31,961 nt of DNA from CAYZJV01 sp964473245 (GTDB lineage Bacteria > Spirochaetota > Spirochaetia > Sphaerochaetales > Sphaerochaetaceae), in contig CAYYOL010000026.1 of assembly GCA_964473245.1 (NCBI GenBank), forward strand, positions 1 to 31,961, in the 5' to 3' direction. Of this stretch, positions 14,282 to 22,585 are shown in pieces (the stretch's first letter is position 1; every line of letters starts with the position of its first letter). Both the position numbers and the translations under genes were made by a program. The notes under the pieces were generated by a model, which was not told the DNA's origin, did no database searches, and was given only the letters and a program-made list of their open reading frames with translations.

Positions 14282-15961
14282 TCAGTACTGCTTCAGAGGA
14301 TCGAGGAATCCGAAGATATTGATCGGTAACGATCCCAGCGAGTAGGTGACCCCGATTCCTGCCGATACGCCGCCGAGTTGCAGGTCATCGGAATTCGGGG
14401 GCGCAACATGGCTTCCATTCAACTCGGTTTTGGACGAGTAGGGCGAGAGTCCGAGTTTGTACCCGCCGTATAGAGATACTTTCAGATTCGGATTGATCAG
14501 ATAGCCCACCTCGACTTCGGCTTTCAGGCCGAACGCGCGGTGAGAGATAGAGACTTCGTCTAAGGGTTCGTCATAGTCGATCGTCACGATATCGAGCCCT
14601 GCACCTACCGTTGCCGCGGCATAGATGCGACCACCGAATGCCTTGGTCACGCCAAGGTACGGAGAGAGTACGTTGAGCGAGGCATCTACCGAGGAGTCGG
14701 CAAGCGGAAAGCCTACGCCGACATCCATGGTGACGAACAGCTGTGATACATTCACTATCGGTGCAAGATTGTAGGCGAAGCGGGCATTGAGCGTTATCTG
14801 GTTCGTGGACGTCGCATCGATTCCATCGGTTCCAGAATAGCGCGTATGGATCGGATCGATTCGGGTTCCGACCAATAGACCTGCGGTCAGACCGAGATCG
14901 ATACCGAGACGTGGATTCTCCATCATCACATCGCCAAGACTCGCTCTGCTTCCCATGATCTGTCTTGCATAGGTTATCTCGGTCGGATCGAAATCGTTCC
15001 ACCCTGTCATTGTGACCCGCGCATACCCCTTCTCGTAGGGGACGGCGTTCCCCGCGGAATCCTCACGGAAGCCTATGATGTAGAACCCATCGTCCAAGTG
15101 GACACCTTCGTTTCTCCCGATGGGGAAGCCAAGACGTCGGCCACTGGTCTCCACTATCTGAGCTTGCAGCTTGAAATCATCGAGGCTCCTGGTCTTTCCC
15201 GAGAGGTTTCTGGCAAAGGCCACCATGGCATCGGACACAGCGTATTCGAGCGGGTTCACATACCAAGACACCTCTCCAAACGAGAACTGATGCACCACCC
15301 GGTCATAGTCGATCACGCTCATGGCCCAGGTGGTGGCTGTGAGGACCTCACGGGCCGAGGTTCTTCCCTGCTCGTCGACTTCGATTTTCCACCAGATGAC
15401 ACCCCCATTGATATGGACTGTATCGAGACCCTCCTCGCTTCTTTGCACATAGGCAGAGGAGATGAATGGTAGATAAATGTAGGCAGAATTGAACAGGGTA
15501 GCTAATTCATCCGACGTATAGCCGAAACTCTTCGCTTTCGTTGCTGCGAAGGTCTGGAAACTCGCCTCGTCCTTGAAGTTCCGTTTCCGAGCCTCCTGAA
15601 TATCGGGGTCGTTGAGCACCGAGACGATCTCCTGCACGACTGTCGTCTCCAATAGATGGGTCAGGTTGTATATATCTATATCGTACAAGGAGTTTGCCTT
15701 GTTTGAGAAGGAGCGTTTCAGACTATCGGGAATCTCGTTGTAGTCGAATCGTGGCAACTCTATATAGTGCTCGAGAAACATCTTGAACCGATCCATATCG
15801 AAGGCCCACTCATTGTGGACCAGTCTGCGAGACTGGGGGAACACCCATACCGAATCGAGTGCGGTGATCGATTTTCTCGTGTACGAACCCTGCACATTGG
15901 CGAACAGTGGCACGGAGACCAGACAACACATCAATGCTAGTAGCAATAGGGTTTTTCTCAT
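14282..15961 (-). CDS. Putative outer-membrane beta-barrel protein, first gene of envelope operon
   Basis: This 559-residue protein has a type I signal peptide (residues 1-21, ending PLFA). The N-terminal 280 residues are mixed helix and strand with many aromatic residues. The C-terminal 240 residues show alternating hydrophobic patterns and repeated Gly-aromatic turns. Examples are LGIDLGLTAGLLVG, LNARFAYNL, VSLYGGYKLGL and GVSAGIGVTYSLG, typical of outer-membrane strands. It does not end in a terminal Phe. I do not recognise a named family. GAGGAG precedes the ATG. The two lipoprotein genes that follow within 11 and 20 bases suggest a barrel with periplasm-facing lipoprotein partners. An alternative is a periplasmic protein with a beta-rich C-terminal domain. 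Confidence 0.7.
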   Translation of the reverse strand: MRKTLLLLALMCCLVSVPLFANVQGSYTRKSITALDSVWVFPQSRRLVHNEWAFDMDRFKMFLEHYIELPRFDYNEIPDSLKRSFSNKANSLYDIDIYNLTHLLETTVVQEIVSVLNDPDIQEARKRNFKDEASFQTFAATKAKSFGYTSDELATLFNSAYIYLPFISSAYVQRSEEGLDTVHINGGVIWWKIEVDEQGRTSAREVLTATTWAMSVIDYDRVVHQFSFGEVSWYVNPLEYAVSDAMVAFARNLSGKTRSLDDFKLQAQIVETSGRRLGFPIGRNEGVHLDDGFYIIGFREDSAGNAVPYEKGYARVTMTGWNDFDPTEITYARQIMGSRASLGDVMMENPRLGIDLGLTAGLLVGTRIDPIHTRYSGTDGIDATSTNQITLNARFAYNLAPIVNVSQLFVTMDVGVGFPLADSSVDASLNVLSPYLGVTKAFGGRIYAAATVGAGLDIVTIDYDEPLDEVSISHRAFGLKAEVEVGYLINPNLKVSLYGGYKLGLSPYSSKTELNGSHVAPPNSDDLQLGGVSAGIGVTYSLGSLPINIFGFLDPLKQY

Positions 15962-15995
15962 ACTGCAAGTCTCCTCTCAGTGCCGACCAGGCTCA

Positions 15996-16024
15996 ATCAT
16001 AGCAAGCAATCGGGGCCTGCACAA
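15996..16024 (-). promoter_or_regulatory. Putative promoter of the barrel-DUF6175-LPP20 operon
   Basis: On the minus strand TTGTGC (16024-16019) and TATGAT (16001-15996) are 17 bases apart. This would start transcription near 15989, leaving a leader of about 28 bases with GAGGAG in it before the barrel gene. Confidence 0.45.
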
Positions 16025-16051
16025 TAAAAATCATGTTCAGGGCAGTCTCCC

Positions 16052-16080
16052 TTGATATGTTGGGCAATCTGGAGTATCCA
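16052..16080 (+). promoter_or_regulatory. Possible promoter of the DUF1611-epimerase genes
   Basis: TTGATA (16052-16057) and TATCCA (16075-16080) are separated by 17 bases and precede the GTG start at 16108. The -10 is a weak match, so this is the least secure promoter listed. Confidence 0.3.
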
Positions 16081-16107
16081 TAATGCATTGAGGCTAGGAG
16101 GGAGATT

Positions 16108-17187
16108 GTGATAGATGGTAATGCATTGGTGTATTGTGATGAATACTTCGATACGATATGGGGGAAGACCGCTCATGGGCTTGTCCGGTTCACTGAGCGG
16201 TATCATGTAGTCGGTCTTGTGGATAGCAAACATCCGGGGGAGGATGCAGGGGATGTACTTGAAGGGAAGCCGAACGGCATTGAGATCTTTGCCGATATAG
16301 ACTCTGCGGTCGGTCGCTTTCGCGAAAGTCAGACCCCGATCACTCATTTCGTCTTCGGTATCGCAACCGATGGTGGGCGCCTTACAGAGAAGATGCATGC
16401 CGATGTTCTGCATGCACTCGACCTCGGATTGCATGTAGATTGTGGTATGCACTTCTTCCTCTCCGATGATCCCGAATTCGCTAGATTGGCCAAGAAGCGC
16501 GGTGTGCAGATTCGAGACATTCGGAAGACACCCCCAAGACATGAGTTGCACAGCTATACCGGGCGGATCAAGGAGGTTGAATCCTTCAGGATCGCTATGC
16601 TCGGAACCGATTCCTCGATTGGCAAACGAACCATTGCGTGGAAATTCGTTGAAGCATTCAGGAAGCGGGGTATTGCAACAGAACTGATAGGCACCGGTCA
16701 GACCGCTTGGTTGCAGGGTGCTCGCTACGGAGTGAGAATGGATGCCCTGATCAATGACTTCGTTGCCGGAGAGATCGAGCATGCGATTTTGGAGGCTTGG
16801 GACAACGAGCGACCCCAGGTCATGGTCATTGAGGGGCAGGGGAGTCTCATGAATCCTCTCTACCCTGGAGGGTTCGAGATTCTCGCCGCAAGTCAGCCGC
16901 AGGTCATCATCATGCAGCATGCTCCACGACGAAAGGACTATGACGGCATACCGGGGACGCCGGTGCATCCGCTGGAGACCCAGATTCGAGCAGTGGAACT
17001 GATCAGTGAGAAGCCGGTTGTCGCCATAACGATCAACCATGAGGGGATGCGTCCCGACGAAATTGACGAGCAGTGCGCGCGTGTCGCACAGGAGACCGGG
17101 CTTCTGGCACTCGATGGCCTGACACACGATCTGACACCGATCGTGGAGATGTTGCTTGAGCGGATGAACAAGCGAGGTGAAGCATGA
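16108..17187 (+). CDS. DUF1611 family P-loop protein (DgcN-like)
   Basis: This 359-residue protein belongs to DUF1611. It has a Rossmann-like N-terminal part (VVGLVDS near residue 34, HFVFGIATDGG near 80) and a C-terminal P-loop domain with GTDSSIGKRT at 166-175, followed by ELIGTGQTAW and VMVIEGQGSL. A member of this family, DgcN, has been reported to N-acetylate D-glutamate, with the partner DgcA racemising the product. The pairing here, with an enolase-superfamily epimerase overlapping by four bases, matches that arrangement. The start is a GTG six bases after AGGAGG; no in-frame ATG is better placed. Whether this copy acts on D-Glu, another D-amino acid or a dipeptide is not readable from sequence. 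Confidence 0.85.
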   Translation: MIDGNALVYCDEYFDTIWGKTAHGLVRFTERYHVVGLVDSKHPGEDAGDVLEGKPNGIEIFADIDSAVGRFRESQTPITHFVFGIATDGGRLTEKMHADVLHALDLGLHVDCGMHFFLSDDPEFARLAKKRGVQIRDIRKTPPRHELHSYTGRIKEVESFRIAMLGTDSSIGKRTIAWKFVEAFRKRGIATELIGTGQTAWLQGARYGVRMDALINDFVAGEIEHAILEAWDNERPQVMVIEGQGSLMNPLYPGGFEILAASQPQVIIMQHAPRRKDYDGIPGTPVHPLETQIRAVELISEKPVVAITINHEGMRPDEIDEQCARVAQETGLLALDGLTHDLTPIVEMLLERMNKRGEA

Positions 17188-18251
17188 AGATCACTCATTG
17201 CGAAGTCTGGCCTGTGACGTTGACCCTAGAGGAGCCGTTCACGATAGCCTATTCGACGACCGAGAGTACCGTGAACTATTTTATCCGCATCGATACCGAT
17301 TCGGGTATCTCGGGATTCGGTTGCAGTGCGTACGATGAAGAGGTGACCGGTGAGAACGAGGAGTCAGTGGGAAGAGCTCTGCACGATATTGCTGTCCCGC
17401 TGCTGCTCGGGGAGGACCCCCTTGCCTACCGAGACCTACTTTTCCGGCTGTTGGCAGCGCTGCCTGATCAGCCTACGGCGATGGCATCGGTGGACATGGC
17501 CTTGTTCGATATTCTCGGAAAAAAGTCTGGCTTGCCTCTCTATCGGCTGCTGGGTGGCAAACGTACGAGTATCCTTTCCAGTATCACTGTCGGCATTCAA
17601 AGTGTTCCCGATACGGTGTTGAAAGCGAAACAGTGGGTTGAACGTGGATACCGTGCTCTCAAGATAAAAGGTGGTGTCTCAGTAGACGAGGACCAGGAGA
17701 AGTTGGTGCTGATTCGTGAGATAGTCGGACCTGAGATAGAGATATACTTTGATGCAAACCAAGGGTATACCGAAAAAGAGGCTCTTCAGTGCATGCAGGT
17801 GTTGAATCGAGTCGGAGCGAAGTTCATCGAACAACCGTGCAACAAGCGGGATCTGTCGTCGTTCTCTCGTCTTGCAGATAGAGCAGACAGATCTCTGCGG
17901 GTAATGGCCGATGAAGCTGTCCTCGGTCCGGAAGATGTCCTCAGTGTGATCGATGCCGGTGGAGCCGATATGTTCAACATCAAGTTGGCGAAGACCGGTG
18001 GCATTCTCAGGGCGATGCAGCTCGATGCTGTTGCCTCTGCATACGGAGCAAGGACGATGGTCGGTTGCATGGATGAGGCAGGGCTCGGGATCGCTGCCGG
18101 GTTGCATGTCGCGCTTGCCTCTCCGAATGTTCAGTACGCCGATCTCGATGGGCATGTGGAGTTCATCGATGACCCCTCCTACAATGCAGTGAACATCATC
18201 GATGGACGAGTCTACCCGAACGATTCTCCTGGACTTGGTTTCACATGTTGA
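17184..18251 (+). CDS. Dipeptide epimerase / N-acyl-amino-acid racemase-like enzyme (enolase superfamily)
   Basis: This 355-residue enzyme has the layout of L-Ala-D/L-Glu epimerases. The capping domain covers about residues 1-120. The barrel has the KxK base at Lys160/Lys162, metal ligands Asp190, Glu216 and Asp243, and the second base Lys267 in NIKLAK. An Asp-Leu-Asp at 320-322 corresponds to the DxD motif that binds the substrate amino group in dipeptide epimerases. It therefore probably inverts the alpha-carbon of an amino acid residue in a dipeptide or N-acylated amino acid. The ATG overlaps the DUF1611 stop (ATGA). Together with DUF1611 it resembles the DgcN-DgcA pair. The retained DxD favours a dipeptide substrate, whereas the context favours N-acetyl-Glu, so the substrate is open. 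Confidence 0.88.
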   Translation: MKITHCEVWPVTLTLEEPFTIAYSTTESTVNYFIRIDTDSGISGFGCSAYDEEVTGENEESVGRALHDIAVPLLLGEDPLAYRDLLFRLLAALPDQPTAMASVDMALFDILGKKSGLPLYRLLGGKRTSILSSITVGIQSVPDTVLKAKQWVERGYRALKIKGGVSVDEDQEKLVLIREIVGPEIEIYFDANQGYTEKEALQCMQVLNRVGAKFIEQPCNKRDLSSFSRLADRADRSLRVMADEAVLGPEDVLSVIDAGGADMFNIKLAKTGGILRAMQLDAVASAYGARTMVGCMDEAGLGIAAGLHVALASPNVQYADLDGHVEFIDDPSYNAVNIIDGRVYPNDSPGLGFTC

Positions 18252-18313
18252 GACACTTCGGCAAAAAATAAGAAAACCTCTTACATTTATCTGATTTGAG
18301 GTAAGAATTTGCT

Positions 18314-18342
18314 TTGACGTGCCAAAATTTCCGTGTAATAAT
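18314..18342 (+). promoter_or_regulatory. Putative promoter of the NhaC-family gene
   Basis: TTGACG (18314-18319) and AATAAT (18337-18342) are 17 bases apart, each matching the sigma-70 consensus at five of six positions. Transcription would begin near 18349, about 32 bases before the ATG, and the leader carries AAAGGGGG as ribosome site. The carrier can therefore be expressed separately from the epimerase genes upstream. Confidence 0.6.
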
Positions 18343-18380
18343 CGGCTATATATTACGATGATAATAAAGGGGGTTATCGT

Positions 18381-19967
18381 ATGTTTGGAATTTGGTCTAT
18401 TGTACCACCGCTCGTAGCTGTTATTCTGGCCATCATCACTCGGAAAGTGGTCATATCGCTGTTTTTCAGTATTTGGGTTGGAGGGCTCATCTACAGTGGC
18501 GGTAATCCATTTGCGGCAGTCGCGTTGTCCTTCACCTGGATGAAGGATGTGATGGTTGATGGCTGGAATGCCCGATTCCTCGTACTCGTGGCATTTCTCG
18601 GTATCGGTGCTGCCTTCATGTACAAGATTGGTGGTTCTTACGCACTCGTTCGAGCTCTGAAGAACAAGATCAACACCAGAAGACGTGCGCAGATGTTCGG
18701 ATGGGTTCTGGGTATCGTGGTGTTCTTCAACGACTATGTGAACTCAGTCATCGCTGGTAACGCTTCGAAGGATATCAACGCGCAGTATCGAGTCTCGAAA
18801 GAGAAGTTTGCCTATATACTCGATGCCACAGCGGCACCCATGGCGACGATTGGACCGGTATCCGACTGGATCGGTTTCCAGGTATCACTTATCGCCGCCG
18901 CATTCGTGTCCATGTCTTTCGTCGAGACACAGCCCTATTTCGCTTTCCTCTCCTCGATTCAGTGGAACTTCTACAGTGTTCTCAGCTTACTCGCTGTACC
19001 GCTCTTCATCTTCGGGAAAGATTTCGGCCCTATGGCGAAAGCAGAGATGCGTGCATTGAAGACTGGAAAACTCCTCGATGATGGAGCAGTTCCTCTCTCC
19101 TCTGTTGAGATGGATCTTGGCGATCCGATCAATCAGGAGAAGGCGAATATCTGGTACTTCATTCTCCCACTGGTCACACTGATCGGAGTCGGTGTCTGGG
19201 CACTCTGGTACACCGGCGGTGGAGCAGAAGGTAAGAGTATGATGGATGCACTTGCAGACACGGAAGTCGATATCGCACTGCAGTGGGCTGCATTCGCCAT
19301 GACCATCGTTGGAATCATCCTCGCCATCATCCAGAAGTTCAGCTTCAAGGATATCGAAGATACGGTGATGGGTGGGATCCGCACCATGTTGCCGGCTCTG
19401 ATCATCATGATCCTCGCCTGGTCGATCGGTGCAGTCACAGACAATCTGGGAACCGCGGACTTCGTTGTAGAGTCGACCCAGAGCTGGATGAGTCCTGCAT
19501 TGCTCCCATTCTTGGTCTTCATCATCTGTATGTTCATCTCGTTCTCGACCGGTACGTCATGGGGGACCATGGCTATCATGACCCCGATCGGTGTGCCACT
19601 CGCTTACTCGATCGGTGGACTGCCCATGATCCACATTGTCATTGGAGCTATCTTTGCAGGAGCCATCTTCGGTGATCACTGTAGCCCAATTTCTGACACC
19701 ACGGTCATGGCATCGATATTTGCTGGTTCAGACCACATTGCTCACGTGAAGACTCAGGTGCCGTACGCGCTATTGGTAGCCGCTATTTCCGGTGTGCTGT
19801 ATCTGCTCTCTTCCTTCATTCAGGTAGGTTGGCTCTTGCTGATCATCGGAGCTGTCGCATTGGTCATCCTCTCTAAGCTACTAGGAGCTCACTACCAGAA
19901 AAAACACTTCACACCAGAAGAGATCGAATTGATCAACACGAACAAGAAGGTCACCGTAAACAGCTAA
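18381..19967 (+). CDS. NhaC-family Na+/H+ antiporter-like carrier
   Basis: This 528-residue inner-membrane protein has about eleven or twelve hydrophobic segments. NhaC-superfamily landmarks include VFFNDYVNSVIAGNASK, the ATAAPMATIGPVSDW segment, a central charged loop around residues 225-255, STGTSWGTMAIMTP, and GAIFGDHCSPISDTTVMAS, a hallmark of the family. Such carriers exchange Na+ for H+, and some exchange organic acids or amino acids. It lies 129 bases downstream of the epimerase with its own promoter. The location suggests uptake or exchange of the substrate or product of the DUF1611-epimerase pair, but plain sodium/proton antiport is equally possible. AAAGGGGG precedes the ATG. Confidence 0.9.
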   Translation: MFGIWSIVPPLVAVILAIITRKVVISLFFSIWVGGLIYSGGNPFAAVALSFTWMKDVMVDGWNARFLVLVAFLGIGAAFMYKIGGSYALVRALKNKINTRRRAQMFGWVLGIVVFFNDYVNSVIAGNASKDINAQYRVSKEKFAYILDATAAPMATIGPVSDWIGFQVSLIAAAFVSMSFVETQPYFAFLSSIQWNFYSVLSLLAVPLFIFGKDFGPMAKAEMRALKTGKLLDDGAVPLSSVEMDLGDPINQEKANIWYFILPLVTLIGVGVWALWYTGGGAEGKSMMDALADTEVDIALQWAAFAMTIVGIILAIIQKFSFKDIEDTVMGGIRTMLPALIIMILAWSIGAVTDNLGTADFVVESTQSWMSPALLPFLVFIICMFISFSTGTSWGTMAIMTPIGVPLAYSIGGLPMIHIVIGAIFAGAIFGDHCSPISDTTVMASIFAGSDHIAHVKTQVPYALLVAAISGVLYLLSSFIQVGWLLLIIGAVALVILSKLLGAHYQKKHFTPEEIELINTNKKVTVNS

Positions 19968-19994
19968 TAGAAAGCAGTAGGTGATTCTCCTAGT

Positions 19995-20025
19995 CTGTGC
20001 CAGGACCTACTCGGTTCTGGCACAG
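19995..20025 (+). terminator. Hairpin terminator after the NhaC-family gene
   Basis: Arms of 13 bases (19995-20007 and 20013-20025) pair fully with one G-U, around the loop TACTC, starting 28 bases after the stop codon. Only a short TTCTG follows, so it may need help or act as a 3'-end stabiliser, but it separates two transcription units. Confidence 0.6.
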
Positions 20026-20060
20026 TTCTGTGATGGGTGTCGATCACGGGATTCTTTCCA

Positions 20061-20088
20061 TTGCATTCTGAGGCTGAGCTGATATAAT
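20061..20088 (+). promoter_or_regulatory. Strong putative promoter of the sugar-sensing operon
   Basis: TTGCAT (20061-20066) and a perfect TATAAT (20083-20088) are 16 bases apart, with TGA directly before the -10, giving an extended -10. Expected transcription start is near 20095, only about nine bases before the ATG at 20104, with no Shine-Dalgarno site between. Confidence 0.65.
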
Positions 20089-20103
20089 TTGGTTTGGTCT
20101 CGT

Positions 20104-21108
20104 ATGAAAAACAGGAAATCGATTTCACGCACAGTAACGCTGTGTCTCATGCTCATCTTCCTCTCCGTGTTCGTGCTGACGCAATGCAAGCGCGACGGTG
20201 GGGAGCTCTCTACCGATCCGCCGAGGAACGGAATCATTCTGGGATTCTCTCAAATAGGGGCGGAGAGTGCATGGAGAAAGTTCAATACCCGGTCTATCAT
20301 CGAGGCGGCAGAGGAGAGTGGCATTCAGCTCCTATTCGACAATGCTGAACAGAAACAGGAGAATCAGATCAAGGCGATGCGTTCATTCATTGCCTATCAG
20401 GTTGATGTCATCGCTTTCGTTCCGATCGTCGCTACCGGATGGGATAATATTTTGCAGGAGGCCAAGGATGCCGGTATTCCTGTGCTGGTCACCGACCGGA
20501 AGATCGAGACGGCTAATGAGGATCTTTATGCAGGGTTCATCGGCACCGATAGCGAACGAGAGGGCAGGGATGCTGCTCGATTCCTGCTCGATAAATTTTC
20601 GCATCACGATAGACTGCCTATCCGGATAATCGAGATTAGTGGAACTGAGGGCTCCTCTCCCGCAATCGGAAGGGCAGCGGGATTTCGTGACATTCTCTCG
20701 GATCATCCCGAGTTCGAGATCATCCACACCGAGTCTGGGGACTTTCTTCGATCCAAGGGATACGAGATCATGACCAGAATCCTGAACGAGTACGAGGATA
20801 TCGATGCCATCTACTCGCATAACGATGGCATGACGCTCGGTGTCATCGATGCTATGTATGAGCGGGATATGAAACCGGGTTCCGATATCGTGCTCGTGAC
20901 CATCGATGCCGAACAAGCTGCAATCGATGCTCTCAGACGCGGGGAGATCAACTGCGTGATTGAGTGCAATCCGAAAATGGGTCCAGCGATCATGGAGTTG
21001 ACTAGGAAGCTCGCACGAGGGGAGAGTATCCCGAGATTCCAGCATGTTGATGAAGAAGTTTTCTATGAAACAGACGACCTCTCGTCGCTTGAGCCACGAG
21101 GATACTGA
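20104..21108 (+). CDS. Membrane-anchored periplasmic sugar-binding protein (sensor-associated)
   Basis: This 334-residue protein is a Peripla_BP_4-type sugar-binding protein, most like YtfQ/XylF-type proteins. It has the opening strand ILGFSQIGAES, a VPIVATGWDNIL segment and ISGTEGSSPAIGRAAGF. The DAIYSHNDGMTLG hinge and the VTIDAEQAAIDALRRGEI region are also present. The N-terminus has a basic stretch, a hydrophobic core and the relaxed lipobox VLTQC (Cys28), so it is probably anchored outside the inner membrane. It is followed within four bases by a histidine kinase and then a regulator, with no permease or ATPase. This arrangement resembles XylFII-LytS-YesN, where the binding protein senses sugar and docks on the kinase. 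I chose the ATG at 20104; the upstream TTG at 20089 lies directly at the -10 element. Confidence 0.88.
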   Translation: MKNRKSISRTVTLCLMLIFLSVFVLTQCKRDGGELSTDPPRNGIILGFSQIGAESAWRKFNTRSIIEAAEESGIQLLFDNAEQKQENQIKAMRSFIAYQVDVIAFVPIVATGWDNILQEAKDAGIPVLVTDRKIETANEDLYAGFIGTDSEREGRDAARFLLDKFSHHDRLPIRIIEISGTEGSSPAIGRAAGFRDILSDHPEFEIIHTESGDFLRSKGYEIMTRILNEYEDIDAIYSHNDGMTLGVIDAMYERDMKPGSDIVLVTIDAEQAAIDALRRGEINCVIECNPKMGPAIMELTRKLARGESIPRFQHVDEEVFYETDDLSSLEPRGY

Positions 21109-21112
21109 TTCC

Positions 21113-22585
21113 ATGAAACCGCGAGAATCACAGCACAGGCTCTTCAAAAAGATTCTCAACAACACGAGTATCCAACAGACTATCCAGAATTCCTATGTGA
21201 TCATCATCATCCTCATGATACTGGCACCGGTAGTGAGTCTCTCCTTCTCCTGGTTCCAGACAGTGCGGTATGACCGGATGATCACGAACGTAAACCGGAC
21301 CAATCGTGTGAATCAGATCGTGCAGATGGATATCTCGAACGAGCTCTGGGATATCGTTGCCGGAAACAAGGCTTTTTCGGAGGGTCGCCAGTACGAGATC
21401 ATCGATGATATCAACGAACGACTGGAGGAGATAAAGCTGAATACCGAGGTTACCAAGAGCCGGCAGCTCCTTGAGGTGATCGGTCGAGCGATGAACACAC
21501 TCACCCAATATGTCGATCGACTGGGCATGCAGATGGAGCAGCATTTCCTGGTTACGGAGAACGAGAAGATTCTCGATGAGATTCGTGGTGTAGCCGAGCT
21601 GGTCTCCGACATTCTGCAGGACTTTATCGTGCTGGAGATCGAGCTTGCAGCAGAGACGAACGAACAGATCAAGAGTACAGCGGTACTGCTCTCCATGCTC
21701 CAGATTCTCCTTGTGATCGTAGTCATGCTCTTCGCGATCTACACGCAGAAGTCGGTATCTCGCAGTATCAACGGGCCGATCAAGGAGTTGGAAAAGCTTT
21801 CGAATGAGATCGCATCGGGGAATTTGTCTGCGAGGGCAGAAAAACCGAATGTCGAGGAGTTGAACAACCTGACTGAAAATTTGAACACGATGGCTAAGAA
21901 GATTCACGAGTTAATCGATATCAATATTCAGGAACAGAAGAATCTGCAAAAATCGGAGATGCGTGCCCTGCAGGCTCAGATCTCGCCACACTTTCTCTAC
22001 AACACGTTGGATACCATTGTATGGCTCGCTGAAGGACACCAACATGAGCAGGTCATCTCAGTGACGAGGAATTTCTCCAACTTCTTCAGGGCATCGCTTA
22101 ACCGAGGAAAAGAGTGGGTGACTGTACGAGATGAGTTCGAGCATATTGGCAACTATCTTACCATACAAAAGATACGATACCGGGATATCCTCGATTATTC
22201 GATCGATTACGATAGAGCCATGGATGGAGAGCCAATGTTGAAGCTGCTCCTGCAACCACTGGTGGAGAACGCTCTGTACCATGGTATCAAAAACAAGCGG
22301 GGGAAGGGGACGGTTGCTGTAACAGGCTGGCAGGACAAAAGATATCTTCACTTTCAGGTCGAGGATACTGGCATCGGGATGACTCCGGAGAGACTCAAGC
22401 AGATACAGAGCCTCATGCAGAACGACCTCGAGGCCTCCAAAGTCAGCGATGTCTATGGTCTGTACAATGTGAACAAACGTTTGGCGTTGTATTACACGAG
22501 TTCCACGAAGCTGGAGATTACCAGTATCTATGAAGAGGGGACGAAGGTTCACTTCAAGTTGCCGAAGCGGGGAGATCATGTATAG
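21113..22585 (+). CDS. Sensor histidine kinase, LytS/YesM type
   Basis: This 490-residue kinase has a transmembrane helix at about 28-48 and a mostly helical extracytoplasmic domain of about 140 residues (49-188) with heptad-like spacing. A second membrane helix follows at 189-211, then a HAMP linker at about 212-265, a His_kinase domain with QAQISPHFLYNTLD (phospho-accepting His293), and an ATPase domain with QPLVENALYHGI (Asn385) and DTGIGM (418-423). It autophosphorylates and passes phosphate to the regulator downstream. The helical sensor domain suits docking of the binding protein encoded upstream. The start at 21113 lies four bases after that gene's stop with GAGGA upstream. ATGs at 21044 and 21065 would overlap it and add a charged tail. 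The stop overlaps the regulator start by eight bases. Confidence 0.93.
   Translation: MKPRESQHRLFKKILNNTSIQQTIQNSYVIIIILMILAPVVSLSFSWFQTVRYDRMITNVNRTNRVNQIVQMDISNELWDIVAGNKAFSEGRQYEIIDDINERLEEIKLNTEVTKSRQLLEVIGRAMNTLTQYVDRLGMQMEQHFLVTENEKILDEIRGVAELVSDILQDFIVLEIELAAETNEQIKSTAVLLSMLQILLVIVVMLFAIYTQKSVSRSINGPIKELEKLSNEIASGNLSARAEKPNVEELNNLTENLNTMAKKIHELIDINIQEQKNLQKSEMRALQAQISPHFLYNTLDTIVWLAEGHQHEQVISVTRNFSNFFRASLNRGKEWVTVRDEFEHIGNYLTIQKIRYRDILDYSIDYDRAMDGEPMLKLLLQPLVENALYHGIKNKRGKGTVAVTGWQDKRYLHFQVEDTGIGMTPERLKQIQSLMQNDLEASKVSDVYGLYNVNKRLALYYTSSTKLEITSIYEEGTKVHFKLPKRGDHV

Noticed and set aside
15997..17127. 376-codon open frame on the minus strand
   Set aside because: It is antisense to the DUF1611 gene, which has a P-loop, ribosome site and coupled partner. 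The antisense translation is Cys- and His-rich without a pattern.
18271..18305. Inverted CTTAC/GTAAG elements after the epimerase gene
   Set aside because: The arms are only five bases with a long loop and no T run, too weak to call a terminator.
20030..20047. GTGAT and ATCAC inverted pair upstream of the sugar-sensing promoter
   Set aside because: Five-base arms with an eight-base interval are expected by chance and cannot be supported as an operator.
20383..21907. Two long minus-strand frames (260 and 259 codons)
   Set aside because: Both are shadows of the sugar-binding protein and histidine kinase genes and show no family features.
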